Positions 43,486-52,148 of a stretch of DNA of 64,000 nt are shown piece by piece. Where the stretch lies: positions 16,830 to 80,829 of the forward strand of contig JBKEDS010000023.1 of NCBI GenBank assembly GCA_047975545.1, in the 5' to 3' direction. Every line of letters starts with the position of its first letter. Positions within the stretch are counted from its first letter, which is position 1. This stretch comes from JBKEDS01 sp047975545. GTDB lineage: Bacteria > Bacteroidota > Bacteroidia > Flavobacteriales > Flavobacteriaceae. Under the pieces are notes generated by a model. That model made no database searches, was not told where the DNA came from, and was given only the letters and a program-made list of their open reading frames with translations. A program made the position numbers and the translations under genes.

Positions 43486-44563
43486 GGGTATCCCAAACAA
43501 CCATGGAGGTTTTGAGCAATTTGCAGAGTACTTTTCGCTTTATATGGTAAATAAAGGTCATGATGTTAGTGTTTTTAACACACACACCCACCCTTTTCAA
43601 TTAAAAGAATGGAATGGAGTAAAAATTATCCATAAAAATGACCCAGAGCATAAAATTGGAACGGCAGGGCAATTTATTTATGATTTAAATTGCATTAAGC
43701 ATTGTAGAAAAGAACATTTTGATATTATATTACAATTAGGATATACTAGCAGCTCTATTTGGAGTAAATTACTGCCAAAAAAATCGTTAATTATAACGAA
43801 CATGGATGGTTTAGAGTGGAAAAGATCTAAATACACGAAGCCTATCAGAAAATTTTTAAAAATAGCAGAAAAATTAGCTATCAAAAGTAGTGATTTTCTA
43901 ATATCGGATTCAATCGGGATACAAAATTATATAACACAAACATATGGGAAAGATTCCGAATATATCGCATATGGAGCCGATGTTTTTAATTGTCCAGATG
44001 AATTATTTATAAAACAATATAATGTTGAGCCTTACCGATATAATATGTTAATAGCTAGATTAGAGCCCGAAAACAATATTGAAAGCATCCTAGATGGTGT
44101 AAGTTTGGCAAAAACTAACGAAACTTTTCTTGTTATAGGAAAACACAACGTAAGTAAATATGGTTCTTATTTAAAGAAAAAATATAAAGCCCACGAGCAT
44201 ATTAAATTCATCGGGGGGATATACAACTTAAACCATTTGAATAACCTAAGATATTATTCAAGATTTTATTTTCATGGACACTCCGTAGGCGGTACCAACC
44301 CCTCTTTATTAGAAGCGATGGCATCAGGTGCGTTAGTTGTCGCAAATGACAATATTTTTAATAAAAGTATATTACAGAATAATGCTCTATATTTTAAAAA
44401 CAGCACAGATATTTGTGATATAATAAATAATGGCACTTATTATTTTGAAAAAAGTAAAGAGAATTTTAAGAATAATAACATTGAAGAAATAAAACAAAAA
44501 TTTAATTGGGATTTAATAAACTTTCAGTACGAATCGTTTTTAATGTCTAAAATAAAAAATTAA
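43451..44563 (+). CDS. DUF1972/GT4-type glycosyltransferase, possible rhamnosyltransferase (370 aa)
   Basis: The N-terminal domain is a DUF1972-like GT-B half: LAILGTRGIPNNHGGFEQFAEYF, and TNMDGLEWKRSKY. The C-terminal half has the GT4 pattern LIARLEPENNIESIL, KFIGGIYNLN and GTNPSLLEAMASGALVVAND with the E-x7-E-like glutamates. DUF1972 transferases include rhamnosyltransferases such as WchF/Cps2T. This makes dTDP-rhamnose from the rml genes a sensible donor (inference). The start at 43451 overlaps the preceding gene by 35 nt. An alternative ATG at 43460 also precedes the family's first strand. Confidence 0.85.
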   Translation: MKKMKLAILGTRGIPNNHGGFEQFAEYFSLYMVNKGHDVSVFNTHTHPFQLKEWNGVKIIHKNDPEHKIGTAGQFIYDLNCIKHCRKEHFDIILQLGYTSSSIWSKLLPKKSLIITNMDGLEWKRSKYTKPIRKFLKIAEKLAIKSSDFLISDSIGIQNYITQTYGKDSEYIAYGADVFNCPDELFIKQYNVEPYRYNMLIARLEPENNIESILDGVSLAKTNETFLVIGKHNVSKYGSYLKKKYKAHEHIKFIGGIYNLNHLNNLRYYSRFYFHGHSVGGTNPSLLEAMASGALVVANDNIFNKSILQNNALYFKNSTDICDIINNGTYYFEKSKENFKNNNIEEIKQKFNWDLINFQYESFLMSKIKN

Positions 44564-44566
44564 AGA

Positions 44567-45826
44567 ATGTCTAAATTAAAGGAGTTGGGATTTATAAACA
44601 TTATGTTTACCTTAATAATGGTAACGTTCTTTATTCCCCCATTAATATTGAATCCTATATTTTTGGGGTTGTTGTTGGTTACTGTCATTTTTAGATTTTT
44701 TTTGAAAAAAGAAAGTTTTCATAGAAAAAATTTCAATAAAATTTCTTTTTTTTTTATTGTCTATTTCTCGGTTCTGTTAATTTCGTTACTTTATTCAGAA
44801 GATCTAAAGAGAGGAATAGAAATACTAGCAAGTTCCATGTCGTTTTTAATAGTTCCTTTAATTCCCTTATTTATTTCAAAAGAAGAAGTTAATCTTGAGT
44901 TTGTTGCAAAAAAATACATACACTGTCTTTGTTTTGTGTTTTTTGTGCTTTTTTTTATAGCAATTTACAAGAATGTAAAAGAAGGTTATACTTTAAGTTA
45001 TATTTTTGATATTCTGAAAACGACGGACGTAGAAAACGGTAAGTATGAATATTTTAATTATTGGTATTTTGTTTATGATAAATTTACAGAGCCTTTAAAT
45101 ATACAGCCTATTTATCTTGGTCTATTCACTAATGTAGGGCTATTATTTTTGTTTTTTTTTAAAAAGAGAATGAAAGTAAAGTCTTTTTTATTTCAGTTGA
45201 CCGTATTAAGTTTGTTAATTTTACTTATAGCTTCAAGATGGCAAATACTGATTTTCTTTTTAAACTGTTTTTTGTTTGTTGTTTTTTTTGAAGATTCAAA
45301 AGCCATAGTCAAAATAGGTGTTCTTATTTCTTTTACTACAATAATTCTGATTGTTAGTATAGCAAATCCTGTTACGAGAACACGGATTAAGGAAGCATTC
45401 ACTTATAAAGAAGCTTTTTATAAAGATAATTTTGGGGGGATATCTATACGCTTAAAAAAATGGGATAGCGCTATTAAATGTATTTCGGAGAGCCCTCTCA
45501 TTGGTTTTGGAGTTGGAGACGGGAAAAATGAGTTGTTAAATCAATATAGAAAAGATAAATTTTATTTAGGTCTCTACAATAAATATAACTCTCATAATCA
45601 GTATATAGACACATTATTGCAAGTGGGGTTTTTAGGTTTAATACCCTTGCTCTTAATTTTTTTTTACGCATATAAATATTCTTTAAATAAGATGTTTCTA
45701 TTGTTGCTAACAAACACCTTTGCAATCGGATTTATTACGGAATCTATGCTTAACAGGCAGTGGGGTGTTATTTCTTTTTCTTTTCTATTAATTGTATTTT
45801 CAATATTTGATTTTAAAAAAGTATGA
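44567..45826 (+). CDS. O-antigen ligase/Wzy-like membrane protein (419 aa)
   Basis: It has ten or more hydrophobic helices. The signature region is LKKWDSAIKCISESPLIGFGVGDG, then YNSHNQYIDTLLQVGFLGLIPLLLIFF (given as parts: SPLIGFGVGDG and NSHNQYIDTLLQ), the classic O-antigen-ligase/Wzy_C pattern with the essential His. Upstream SRWQILIFFLN corresponds to the SR motif. It could be the ligase to lipid A core or the polymerase. It is separated by 3 nt from the previous gene and overlaps the next by ATGA. Confidence 0.8.
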   Translation: MSKLKELGFINIMFTLIMVTFFIPPLILNPIFLGLLLVTVIFRFFLKKESFHRKNFNKISFFFIVYFSVLLISLLYSEDLKRGIEILASSMSFLIVPLIPLFISKEEVNLEFVAKKYIHCLCFVFFVLFFIAIYKNVKEGYTLSYIFDILKTTDVENGKYEYFNYWYFVYDKFTEPLNIQPIYLGLFTNVGLLFLFFFKKRMKVKSFLFQLTVLSLLILLIASRWQILIFFLNCFLFVVFFEDSKAIVKIGVLISFTTIILIVSIANPVTRTRIKEAFTYKEAFYKDNFGGISIRLKKWDSAIKCISESPLIGFGVGDGKNELLNQYRKDKFYLGLYNKYNSHNQYIDTLLQVGFLGLIPLLLIFFYAYKYSLNKMFLLLLTNTFAIGFITESMLNRQWGVISFSFLLIVFSIFDFKKV

Positions 45827-46950
45827 ATATTGAAAAAACAATCCCTTTTGCTGTTAAGATAAGTCTGATTTTAATTTATGTTATGGATGGCTTGACTAAA
45901 TACATCCATAAATACTTAGATTATAATTTTCTAATTTTGCCCAACAGATTTTTAAAAATTGTAATATTGTTATTTGCTGTCATTTATGTTTTTTTTGTTT
46001 TAACGAAAATTGATAAAAATATTTACAGGGTATACCTATTGCTATTTATTCTTTTTATTATCTTTTTTTTTAATAATTTTTTATACGGAACTAATGCCAA
46101 TTATCTAATAAAATACAGTTGCTTTTTTTTATTTACTCCCGTATTCTTTTCAAATATAGACGAGTTCTCTTGGGCAAGGAATGTTAGCCTCACTATGAAG
46201 TATTTGGTTTGCATCAACCTTTTTTTTATTATTTGTGGTTTAATAACCAATGTAGAACTACTTAAAACATATTATAGTAGTCGATTTGGCTGTAATGGCC
46301 TATTACTTACACCAATGCAATCTACATATTTTTATATTTCAGTAACTATGATTGCATTAAAGTTAAGAGATAAATTTTTTATAGCAATTTCGTTAATTTC
46401 ATCTTTACTAGTTGGGACTAAAATTTTATTGGGGTTTGTGGTGTGTGTCGGATTTTATTTTGTATTTGTTAAAGTAAAAAATATTAGATTAAAGACGACA
46501 GCAATTTTCATTTTACTCGTTTCTTTTTCCACTATATTTCTTCTTTTTTTTAATCAAAAATTATTTAAGAATATCATTTATAATCAAGGCATATTGTCTG
46601 CCGTATCTTCCCATAGAAGTGACTTATTTAATTTTATATGGAAGAGTCTACCTGAGATTAATTTTAATATAATTTCAGGAGGAACTAATTTAGAGAATTA
46701 TCGGGTAGAAATGGATTTTGTTGATGTTTTGTTGTATTTTGGAGGAATGGGCTTTTTTGTGTTTTTAAGTTTTTTTAAATTATTAAAAGATGTTTTTATT
46801 ACGAACAAATTAGCATTGTTTTACTTCACTATTGTTTTGTTTTTTATAACTATAGGCGGAAATTTTCTTTACTATCCGGTTAATACGTTTATTTTTTTAG
46901 TTACTTTAAAAACGCTGTCTTACCAGAGCTATAATACTCCCCAAAATTAA
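45823..46950 (+). CDS. Polytopic membrane protein, third Wzy-like candidate (375 aa)
   Basis: Ten or so hydrophobic helices with short loops, very AT-rich codons and Phe/Ile/Leu domination. A loop with SAVSSHRSDLFNFIWKSLPEINFNIISGG contains the Arg and His placement seen in O-antigen polymerases, but the ligase signature is weaker than in the two other proteins. It starts inside the stop of 44567-45826 (ATGA), so it is translationally coupled. It is the last gene of the AT-rich cassette and is directly followed by an IS3 fragment. A polymerase for a second glycan is possible. Confidence 0.55.
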   Translation: MNIEKTIPFAVKISLILIYVMDGLTKYIHKYLDYNFLILPNRFLKIVILLFAVIYVFFVLTKIDKNIYRVYLLLFILFIIFFFNNFLYGTNANYLIKYSCFFLFTPVFFSNIDEFSWARNVSLTMKYLVCINLFFIICGLITNVELLKTYYSSRFGCNGLLLTPMQSTYFYISVTMIALKLRDKFFIAISLISSLLVGTKILLGFVVCVGFYFVFVKVKNIRLKTTAIFILLVSFSTIFLLFFNQKLFKNIIYNQGILSAVSSHRSDLFNFIWKSLPEINFNIISGGTNLENYRVEMDFVDVLLYFGGMGFFVFLSFFKLLKDVFITNKLALFYFTIVLFFITIGGNFLYYPVNTFIFLVTLKTLSYQSYNTPQN

Positions 46951-46966
46951 GACAACGATTCAAGAT

Positions 46967-47122
46967 ATGAAATTATCAAAAAAAAGGATTAATTTTAAAC
47001 TTAAAAATATCTCAACAAGGAGAAAATTCAGTAAAGAATTCAAATCAAAAGTGGTTTTGGAAGCGTTGAAAGAGTGGATAACGAAAAAACACTTTGGCAT
47101 TATAAATACATTTCAAAAATGA
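46967..47122 (+). pseudogene. Remnant of IS3-family transposase OrfA
   Basis: The frame encodes 51 residues; the centre reads RRKFSKEFKSKVVLEALKE, the typical N-terminus of IS3-family OrfA (a helix-turn-helix subunit). After about 20 matching residues the similarity stops and the frame ends at 47122, overlapping the start of the dehydrogenase gene. No inverted repeats, OrfB or downstream transposase remain. It marks an old insertion at the junction between the AT-rich cassette and the normal-composition flank. Confidence 0.65.
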
Positions 47123-48522
47123 ACATTAAAAACATCACCTGCATAGGAGCGGGCTACGTAGGCGGCCCCACCATGGCGGTAATCGCCCAAAAATGTCCGC
47201 ATATAACTGTAACGGTAGTCGATATAGACGAAAAGCGCATAGCCGCATGGAACGATAAAAACTTAAGCAACCTGCCCATATTCGAACCGGGTTTGGATAA
47301 AATAGTAGGCGAAGCCCGAGGGCGCAACCTCTTTTTTTCAACCGATATAGAAACGGCTATTGATAAAGCCGACATCATTTTTATATCGGTAAACACCCCA
47401 ACCAAAACCTATGGCAAAGGCAAGGGCATGGCAGCCGATTTAAAATACATCGAACTCTGTGCGCGCCAAATAGCGCAAGTAGCCAAAACCGATAAAATAG
47501 TGGTCGAAAAATCCACCTTGCCGGTACGTACCGCCTCGGCATTAAAAAATATTTTGGACCATACGGGCAACGGTGTAAAGTTTCAAATACTATCAAATCC
47601 CGAATTTTTGGCCGAGGGTACGGCAGTACAGGATTTATTAAATCCCGACCGTGTGCTTATTGGTGGCGGTACGGACGAGTCCGGTAAAAAAGCCATTCAG
47701 GCCTTGGTTGAGGTTTACGCCCATTGGGTACCGCAAGACCGTATTTTAACCACTAACGTATGGTCGTCCGAACTATCAAAACTAACGGCCAATGCTTTTT
47801 TGGCACAGCGGGTATCGTCCATTAACGCCATGTCCGCACTATGCGAAAAATCGGGAGCCGATGTTACCGAAGTTGCAAAAGCCATTGGTATGGACTCCCG
47901 CATAGGTTCTAAATTCCTAAAAGCATCGGTAGGCTTTGGCGGTTCTTGTTTCCAAAAGGATATTTTAAATTTGGTCTACATAGCAAAAACCTACGAGCTG
48001 AACGAAGTGGCCGATTATTGGGAGCAGGTAATTGTGATGAACGATTACCAAAAAAACCGATTTTCCGATAACATCGTAAGCACCCTGTACAATACCGTTT
48101 CCGGTAAGAAAATTGCATTTTTTGGTTGGGCTTTTAAAAAGGACACCAATGACACCCGCGAATCGGCCGCTATACAAGTAGCCGATAACTTGCTAAACGA
48201 ACAAGCCCACATTTCGGTATACGACCCCAAAGTAAATGCCGAGCGCATGTACGCCGATTTGGACTATTTAAACACCCGAACCGAAGACGAAAATAGAAGT
48301 TTACTAAATGTTGAAAACAATCCGTATGAAGCTGCAAAAAGCGCCCATGCCATTGCCATTTTAACCGAATGGGACGAATTTAAAACCTACAATTGGCAAA
48401 GCATTTACGATAGCATGCTAAAACCTGCCTTTGTATTCGACGGTCGGAGCATTTTAGATAAACAAGCCCTTGAAAAAATAGGGTTCAAATGTTATCAAAT
48501 AGGCAGTGGGGCAAAGCCATGA
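47119..48522 (+). CDS. ugd: UDP-glucose 6-dehydrogenase (467 aa)
   Basis: It oxidises UDP-glucose to UDP-glucuronate with 2 NAD. The Rossmann motif is GAGYVGGPT (residues 8-16). The hinge and substrate residues include SVNTPTKTYGKG, VEKSTLPVRTA, SNPEFLAEGTAVQDLLNPDR and the catalytic-Cys segment GFGGSCFQKDI. Length and the GRNLFFSTDIE segment match the larger, animal-like subfamily. ATG 47119 is preferred over an in-frame GTG at 47074, because the added residues would come from the IS fragment. High-GC codons contrast with the upstream cassette. UDP-glucuronate may be a donor for the glycan or another polymer. Confidence 0.95.
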   Translation: MNIKNITCIGAGYVGGPTMAVIAQKCPHITVTVVDIDEKRIAAWNDKNLSNLPIFEPGLDKIVGEARGRNLFFSTDIETAIDKADIIFISVNTPTKTYGKGKGMAADLKYIELCARQIAQVAKTDKIVVEKSTLPVRTASALKNILDHTGNGVKFQILSNPEFLAEGTAVQDLLNPDRVLIGGGTDESGKKAIQALVEVYAHWVPQDRILTTNVWSSELSKLTANAFLAQRVSSINAMSALCEKSGADVTEVAKAIGMDSRIGSKFLKASVGFGGSCFQKDILNLVYIAKTYELNEVADYWEQVIVMNDYQKNRFSDNIVSTLYNTVSGKKIAFFGWAFKKDTNDTRESAAIQVADNLLNEQAHISVYDPKVNAERMYADLDYLNTRTEDENRSLLNVENNPYEAAKSAHAIAILTEWDEFKTYNWQSIYDSMLKPAFVFDGRSILDKQALEKIGFKCYQIGSGAKP

Positions 48523-48700
48523 TATTCAACGGAAGCTTAAAATTTAGAACCCTATTTTTTACAATCGGAAGTCGGATGCAAAACCCCAAAAAACAAGTTA
48601 CTTAAAAAACGCATGTCTTTTTTGTTCTCTTTAACAAGAAAAGCAACTTAAAATCTTCAAATGAAAGATTGGGTAGGCTGTTTTCCTAAAATGGTCAAGG

Positions 48701-49390
48701 TTATAGCACATAAAACATCAATCCCACCTTGATAGTGTTTAAATCCATAACATTGCCGTTTAAGGTTTCCGAACTGGAAAAAATAGGGTTTAGCCCGTAA
48801 TAAAGCGAAAGGTTCCAGGTGCTATATCCCGCATTAAGGGTTATGCCATATTGCAAGTCGTTAAAGCCCTTAAAATTGGTTATTTTATAACTGCCTTGGT
48901 CGCCGGAGTATTTTACGGTGTTATGGAATAAATACCCAACCTTAAACCCCGTATAAATACGCCAAAAATTATACGATGTTGGCGTAGAGGTACGCCACCT
49001 AAACTCAAAAGGCACTTCTATTAAATAACGGGAGAGTTTGTTTTTGCTGTATCCTTCGCCTTCTTTTAACAGGGCGTAGTTATCGTTTTCTATTAACAAA
49101 TTATGGCTAAACGAATTTCCCGAAAAGCCAAGCCCAAGCCCCAAAGCCACATTTCTGTTTTTATTAATGGGCATATCCCGAATAAATCCAAGGTGCAGTC
49201 CGCTGGAAAAACCGCTTTGCGATAAATCCTTTGGCTGGTTGCCCAAAATATTGTAGGTGAAACCAATATACATTTGGTCCTCGCGATATAGGGAGTCTAT
49301 TACCGTACTTAATGGCGCTTTTTCTTCTTCTTGCGAAAATGAAAGGAGGGGCAATAAAAACGAAAAGGCTAATAATAAGTGTTTTTTCAT
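48701..49390 (-). CDS. PorT-like outer-membrane beta-barrel protein (229 aa)
   Basis: A signal peptide (ends near LLSFSQ) and an acidic start (EEEKAP) are followed by eight or so amphipathic strands such as MYIGFTYNILG, GLHLGFIRDMP, VALGLGLGFSG, YGITLNAGYS and LSLYYGLNPIF, with a final LMFYVL. This is the outer membrane beta-barrel/PorT-like family. Family members include PorT of the type IX secretion system, but such barrels are diverse, so a T9SS role is not claimed. It is downstream of the ExbB/ExbD genes and separated from them by a strong terminator. Confidence 0.72.
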   Translation of the reverse strand: MKKHLLLAFSFLLPLLSFSQEEEKAPLSTVIDSLYREDQMYIGFTYNILGNQPKDLSQSGFSSGLHLGFIRDMPINKNRNVALGLGLGFSGNSFSHNLLIENDNYALLKEGEGYSKNKLSRYLIEVPFEFRWRTSTPTSYNFWRIYTGFKVGYLFHNTVKYSGDQGSYKITNFKGFNDLQYGITLNAGYSTWNLSLYYGLNPIFSSSETLNGNVMDLNTIKVGLMFYVL

Positions 49391-49557
49391 GAAAATAACA
49401 TCTATCTTACTGTTAACATTGCTCTAAAAAACAAGCTGTCTTTTAATGGGTTGAAATATCGAAATAATTCCAAACTACGGACTGCTTCGTGCCTCGTAGC
49501 GACCCTCATCGCTTTTGAATAGTTTAAAATTCAAAAAGTAGCACAAATTAAAACAAA

Positions 49558-49590
49558 AAAGAGCGTTTTGAAACTTCCAAAACGCTCTTT
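49558..49590 (-). terminator. Rho-independent terminator of the exbB-exbD operon
   Basis: A 10-bp stem GAGCGTTTTG (49561-49570) with its complement at 49578-49587 encloses a 7-nt loop, extended by A/T pairs. On the minus strand it is followed by a T-run. It lies 24 nt after the stop of the last exbD gene. Confidence 0.85.
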
Positions 49591-49613
49591 CTTTATAAAA
49601 TTAAGAATTTTAA

Positions 49614-50084
49614 TTATTCGGTAACCTTGCCTTTTTTGGTAGTATAATTAATTTTTAAAGCATTTACCTTGCGCAGTTCCTGCTTTATGTCCATAATTAA
49701 CCCCATATTGGCTTCGCTATCTACTTTTAGGGCAGTAGTTAAAAAGGGTACTAATTCCTCACGCTTCGAAGCGCGTTCGGCTTGTATAAAAGCTGCTATT
49801 TCGTTAACATCAGCAAATTTATCGTTAAGCTGAATTTTCGCTGCCGTACCGTACTGTTTGTAATTTTCGCTGGGCTTTCCTGCATAAATGTACATTACCA
49901 AATCCTTTTTATCGAGTTTTTCAACTTGATCGGCCGTGGGGAGGTTATTTTCTATCATTAAGGTGTTTTGCCGCATTACGGTTGCCACCATAAAGAAGAA
50001 TAATAACATAAACACGATATCGGGTAAGGATGCCGTAGATATGGCAGGTAAATCGCCGCTTTTTTTCTTATTAAATTTAGCCAT
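49614..50084 (-). CDS. exbD: ExbD/TolR-family biopolymer transporter, second copy (156 aa)
   Basis: ExbD-type proteins have one N-terminal transmembrane helix and a periplasmic domain. They work with an ExbB pentamer to convert proton motive force into TonB movement. Here the helix LPDIVFMLLFFFMVATV carries the essential Asp (SLPDIV) near residue 24. The periplasmic part (about 45-156) ends with basic residues. It follows the first exbD by 18 nt and the ExbB gene by two genes. Four or more TonB-dependent receptors in this window would rely on such a motor. Confidence 0.9.
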   Translation of the reverse strand: MAKFNKKKSGDLPAISTASLPDIVFMLLFFFMVATVMRQNTLMIENNLPTADQVEKLDKKDLVMYIYAGKPSENYKQYGTAAKIQLNDKFADVNEIAAFIQAERASKREELVPFLTTALKVDSEANMGLIMDIKQELRKVNALKINYTTKKGKVTE

Positions 50085-50102
50085 GTTATGTATAAATTTT
50101 AA

Positions 50103-50693
50103 TTATTGTACTTCCGAAAGTTTTTGCGGATAGTCTTCTTTAATTTTTTCTACCTGCTCTTTCAACTTGTCTTTATCCCCTGGCCAATTCACATCATTAA
50201 GGTTGGCTTCCATTTCCCTAAACGAGTTGCCATATAATGCTTGTGCGCGTCTGTCCCTTAAAACGTTATATGCCGCCACCAATTCATTTTGTACCGCTAT
50301 ATAGGTTTTGTATGTGGTTTCGCGGTCGTTTTTCAGGGAAACAATAGCTTTATCGGGATTGTCGGACGAACTTTCGTCCTTTTTTCCTTTACAGTACTCG
50401 CAAGAGCCATCGGCATTGTTGTCTAAAAAGTCTATGGCGGCTTGCCTTATGTCTTTTAGTTCCATTAATTCTTCCTCGACCATGATTTGATCCTTACCGT
50501 TAACCAAAACGGTAAACAGGTTTTTCTCCTTAATTTTTGGTGGTGTAACATTTTCGTCCTCCATAGGCGGTAGTTTTCGGTTAATACCGGAATCTACATC
50601 TATGGTGGTTGTTACCAAGAAAAATATTAATAACAGGAACGCAATGTCGGCCATGGAGCCTGCATTTACTTCGGGTGCTGCTCTTTTTGCCAT
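50103..50693 (-). CDS. exbD: ExbD/TolR-family biopolymer transporter with CxxC insertion, first copy (196 aa)
   Basis: The N-terminal helix MADIAFLLLIFFLVTTT contains the essential Asp (about residue 16). The periplasmic domain is longer than usual: after the ordinary ExbD part (LFTVLVNGKDQIMVEEE) comes a GSCEYCKGKK segment and a C-terminal helical coiled region (MEANLNDVNWPGDKDKLKEQ). The pair of cysteines could form a disulfide or bind a metal. It starts 4 nt after the 139-residue membrane protein gene. Together with the second ExbD it may form a heterodimer in the motor complex. Confidence 0.9.
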   Translation of the reverse strand: MAKRAAPEVNAGSMADIAFLLLIFFLVTTTIDVDSGINRKLPPMEDENVTPPKIKEKNLFTVLVNGKDQIMVEEELMELKDIRQAAIDFLDNNADGSCEYCKGKKDESSSDNPDKAIVSLKNDRETTYKTYIAVQNELVAAYNVLRDRRAQALYGNSFREMEANLNDVNWPGDKDKLKEQVEKIKEDYPQKLSEVQ

Positions 50694-50697
50694 AGTA

Positions 50698-51117
50698 TTA
50701 TTTATTAAGTGCGCCTTTAATTCCGGAAAAAGCCATTGATGCTATGGCCAAAACGGCCAAGATATAAAAGGCAATTAAACCGGCACCAACCATTTTTGAT
50801 GTGCCTTCGGTTATGGCAACACCTTTATCGGTGAAAGGTTTTAGGTTTAAATCTATTCCGGACGATAACGCATACGATATTAGTATAATGGCCAAAAATG
50901 CACCAAAGGTAAGTAGCGTTTTTTTAATGTTGCCATCAAAAAGGCCTTTAAGTACAAATAGCAAAACAAATGCTATTACAATGCCCAGCGTAACATAGGT
51001 TACGGCAAGCATATTATCGATCATGCCCTCGTTGCCTGCCATTATCATTAGCATAAAAACGGCGCCAACGACAGCAAGCACAAGTGCTACGATTCTTATT
51101 ATTTTATATAATCCCAT
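50698..51117 (-). CDS. Four-helix membrane protein of the ExbB-ExbD operon (139 aa)
   Basis: Four hydrophobic segments are visible: about 7-26 (IVALVLAVVGAVFMLMIMAG), 36-58 (VTYVTLGIVIAFVLLFVLKG), 68-84 (LTFGAFLAIILISYALS) and 110-131 (GLIAFYILAVLAIASMAFSG). There is no catalytic motif. In flavobacteria this position between exbB and exbD is often held by a similar small protein. The gene is 21 nt after exbB and 4 nt before exbD, hence co-transcribed. It probably associates with the ExbBD motor. Function is unknown. Confidence 0.7.
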   Translation of the reverse strand: MGLYKIIRIVALVLAVVGAVFMLMIMAGNEGMIDNMLAVTYVTLGIVIAFVLLFVLKGLFDGNIKKTLLTFGAFLAIILISYALSSGIDLNLKPFTDKGVAITEGTSKMVGAGLIAFYILAVLAIASMAFSGIKGALNK

Positions 51118-51138
51118 AATTCTAAATTATTTAAAGTA

Positions 51139-51912
51139 TTACTTTTTGTTTCTAATCAATAAGTCCATTAACGTAATGGAAGCATCTTCCATATCGTTAA
51201 CAATGCTATCGATTTTAGCAATAATATAATTGTAGAATATTTGAAGTATAATAGCTACGATAAGACCAAATACGGTTGTTAAAAGTGCTACTTTAATACC
51301 ACCCGCAACCAAGGCCGGTTGCATATCGCCCGCTGCTTCAATTTTATCGAAGGCCTGAATCATACCAATTACCGTACCCATGAACCCAAGCATGGGCGCA
51401 AGAGCGATAAATAAAGAAATCCAAGATACGTTTTTCTCCAATTGTCCCATTTGAACGCCACCATAGGCTACAACCGCTTTTTCGGCAGCTTCTATACCTT
51501 CGTCGGTGCGGTCCAAACCTTGGTAAAAAATGGAGGCAACAGGGCCTTTTGTGTTTCGGCATACTTCTTTGGCGGCTTCAACACCACCGGAGGCTAATGC
51601 GTCCTCTACGTTTTGTGTTAATCTTTTTGTGTTTGTTGTTGAAAGGTTTAAAAAGATAATTCTTTCGATAGCAATTGCTAAACCAAGAATTAAACACAGC
51701 AATACAATACCCATAAATTCCGGGCCACCTTCGATAAACCTTTGTTTTAATTCTTGGTGAAACGAACGCTCTTCTGCCGGTGCGGCCGCTGCGGTTTCGT
51801 CTTGAGTTACTGTTACAGCCGTTGTAGTTGCTGCTGTTGCACTTGTAGTGGCATTAACTGTTCCAAAGGCCATTATACCTGTAATGGCAAGGATAGAAAA
51901 TAATCTTTTCAT
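51139..51912 (-). CDS. exbB: MotA/TolQ/ExbB proton channel family protein (257 aa)
   Basis: The N-terminus has a signal-like segment plus an Ala/Thr-rich stretch to about residue 45. The usual three ExbB helices follow: FMGIVLLCLILGLAIAIE at about 64, VSWISLFIALAPMLGFMGTVIGMIQAF at about 160-185 (here cut to PMLGFMGTVIGMIQAF) and VALLTTVFGLIVAIILQIFYN near 205. The Thr-rich channel motif GTVIGMI matches MotA/TolQ/ExbB. It is the proton-channel subunit partnering the two ExbD genes downstream. The N-terminal extension is common in Bacteroidota ExbB. Confidence 0.92.
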   Translation of the reverse strand: MKRLFSILAITGIMAFGTVNATTSATAATTTAVTVTQDETAAAAPAEERSFHQELKQRFIEGGPEFMGIVLLCLILGLAIAIERIIFLNLSTTNTKRLTQNVEDALASGGVEAAKEVCRNTKGPVASIFYQGLDRTDEGIEAAEKAVVAYGGVQMGQLEKNVSWISLFIALAPMLGFMGTVIGMIQAFDKIEAAGDMQPALVAGGIKVALLTTVFGLIVAIILQIFYNYIIAKIDSIVNDMEDASITLMDLLIRNKK

Positions 51913-51987
51913 GTTCTAAATCTTAATTTTATTAGTTAAAGTGTTAAAGATATAAAAAATTATACAATAAAAATACAAAAAAAATAG

Positions 51988-52075
51988 CAGAGAGGAAGGG
52001 ATTCGAACCCTCGATACCCTTTTGGGGTATACACACTTTCCAGGCGTGCGCCTTCGACCACTCGGCCACCTCTCT
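51988..52075 (-). tRNA. tRNA-Ser (anticodon GGA)
   Basis: On the minus strand, AGAGAGG and CCTCTCT form the 7-bp acceptor stem, the anticodon loop reads CTGGAAA with anticodon GGA, and a long variable arm (TATACCCCAAAAGGGTAT-like) identifies a class II tRNA. The T-arm contains GTTCGAAT. CCA is not encoded. Length is 88 nt. The gene sits between exbB and the asparaginase gene. Confidence 0.97.
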
Positions 52076-52148
52076 TTATTTTGGTTGTATTTTTTCAGGG
52101 GTCAAATAACGAAAAAAACTTCGAACACTAAAATTTTAAAGGTTAATT

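Noticed and set aside
47074..47118. GTG start for the UDP-glucose dehydrogenase giving 15 extra residues
   Set aside because: The extra residues come from the IS3 OrfA fragment in another frame; the ATG at 47119 places the Rossmann GAGYVGG at the usual distance.
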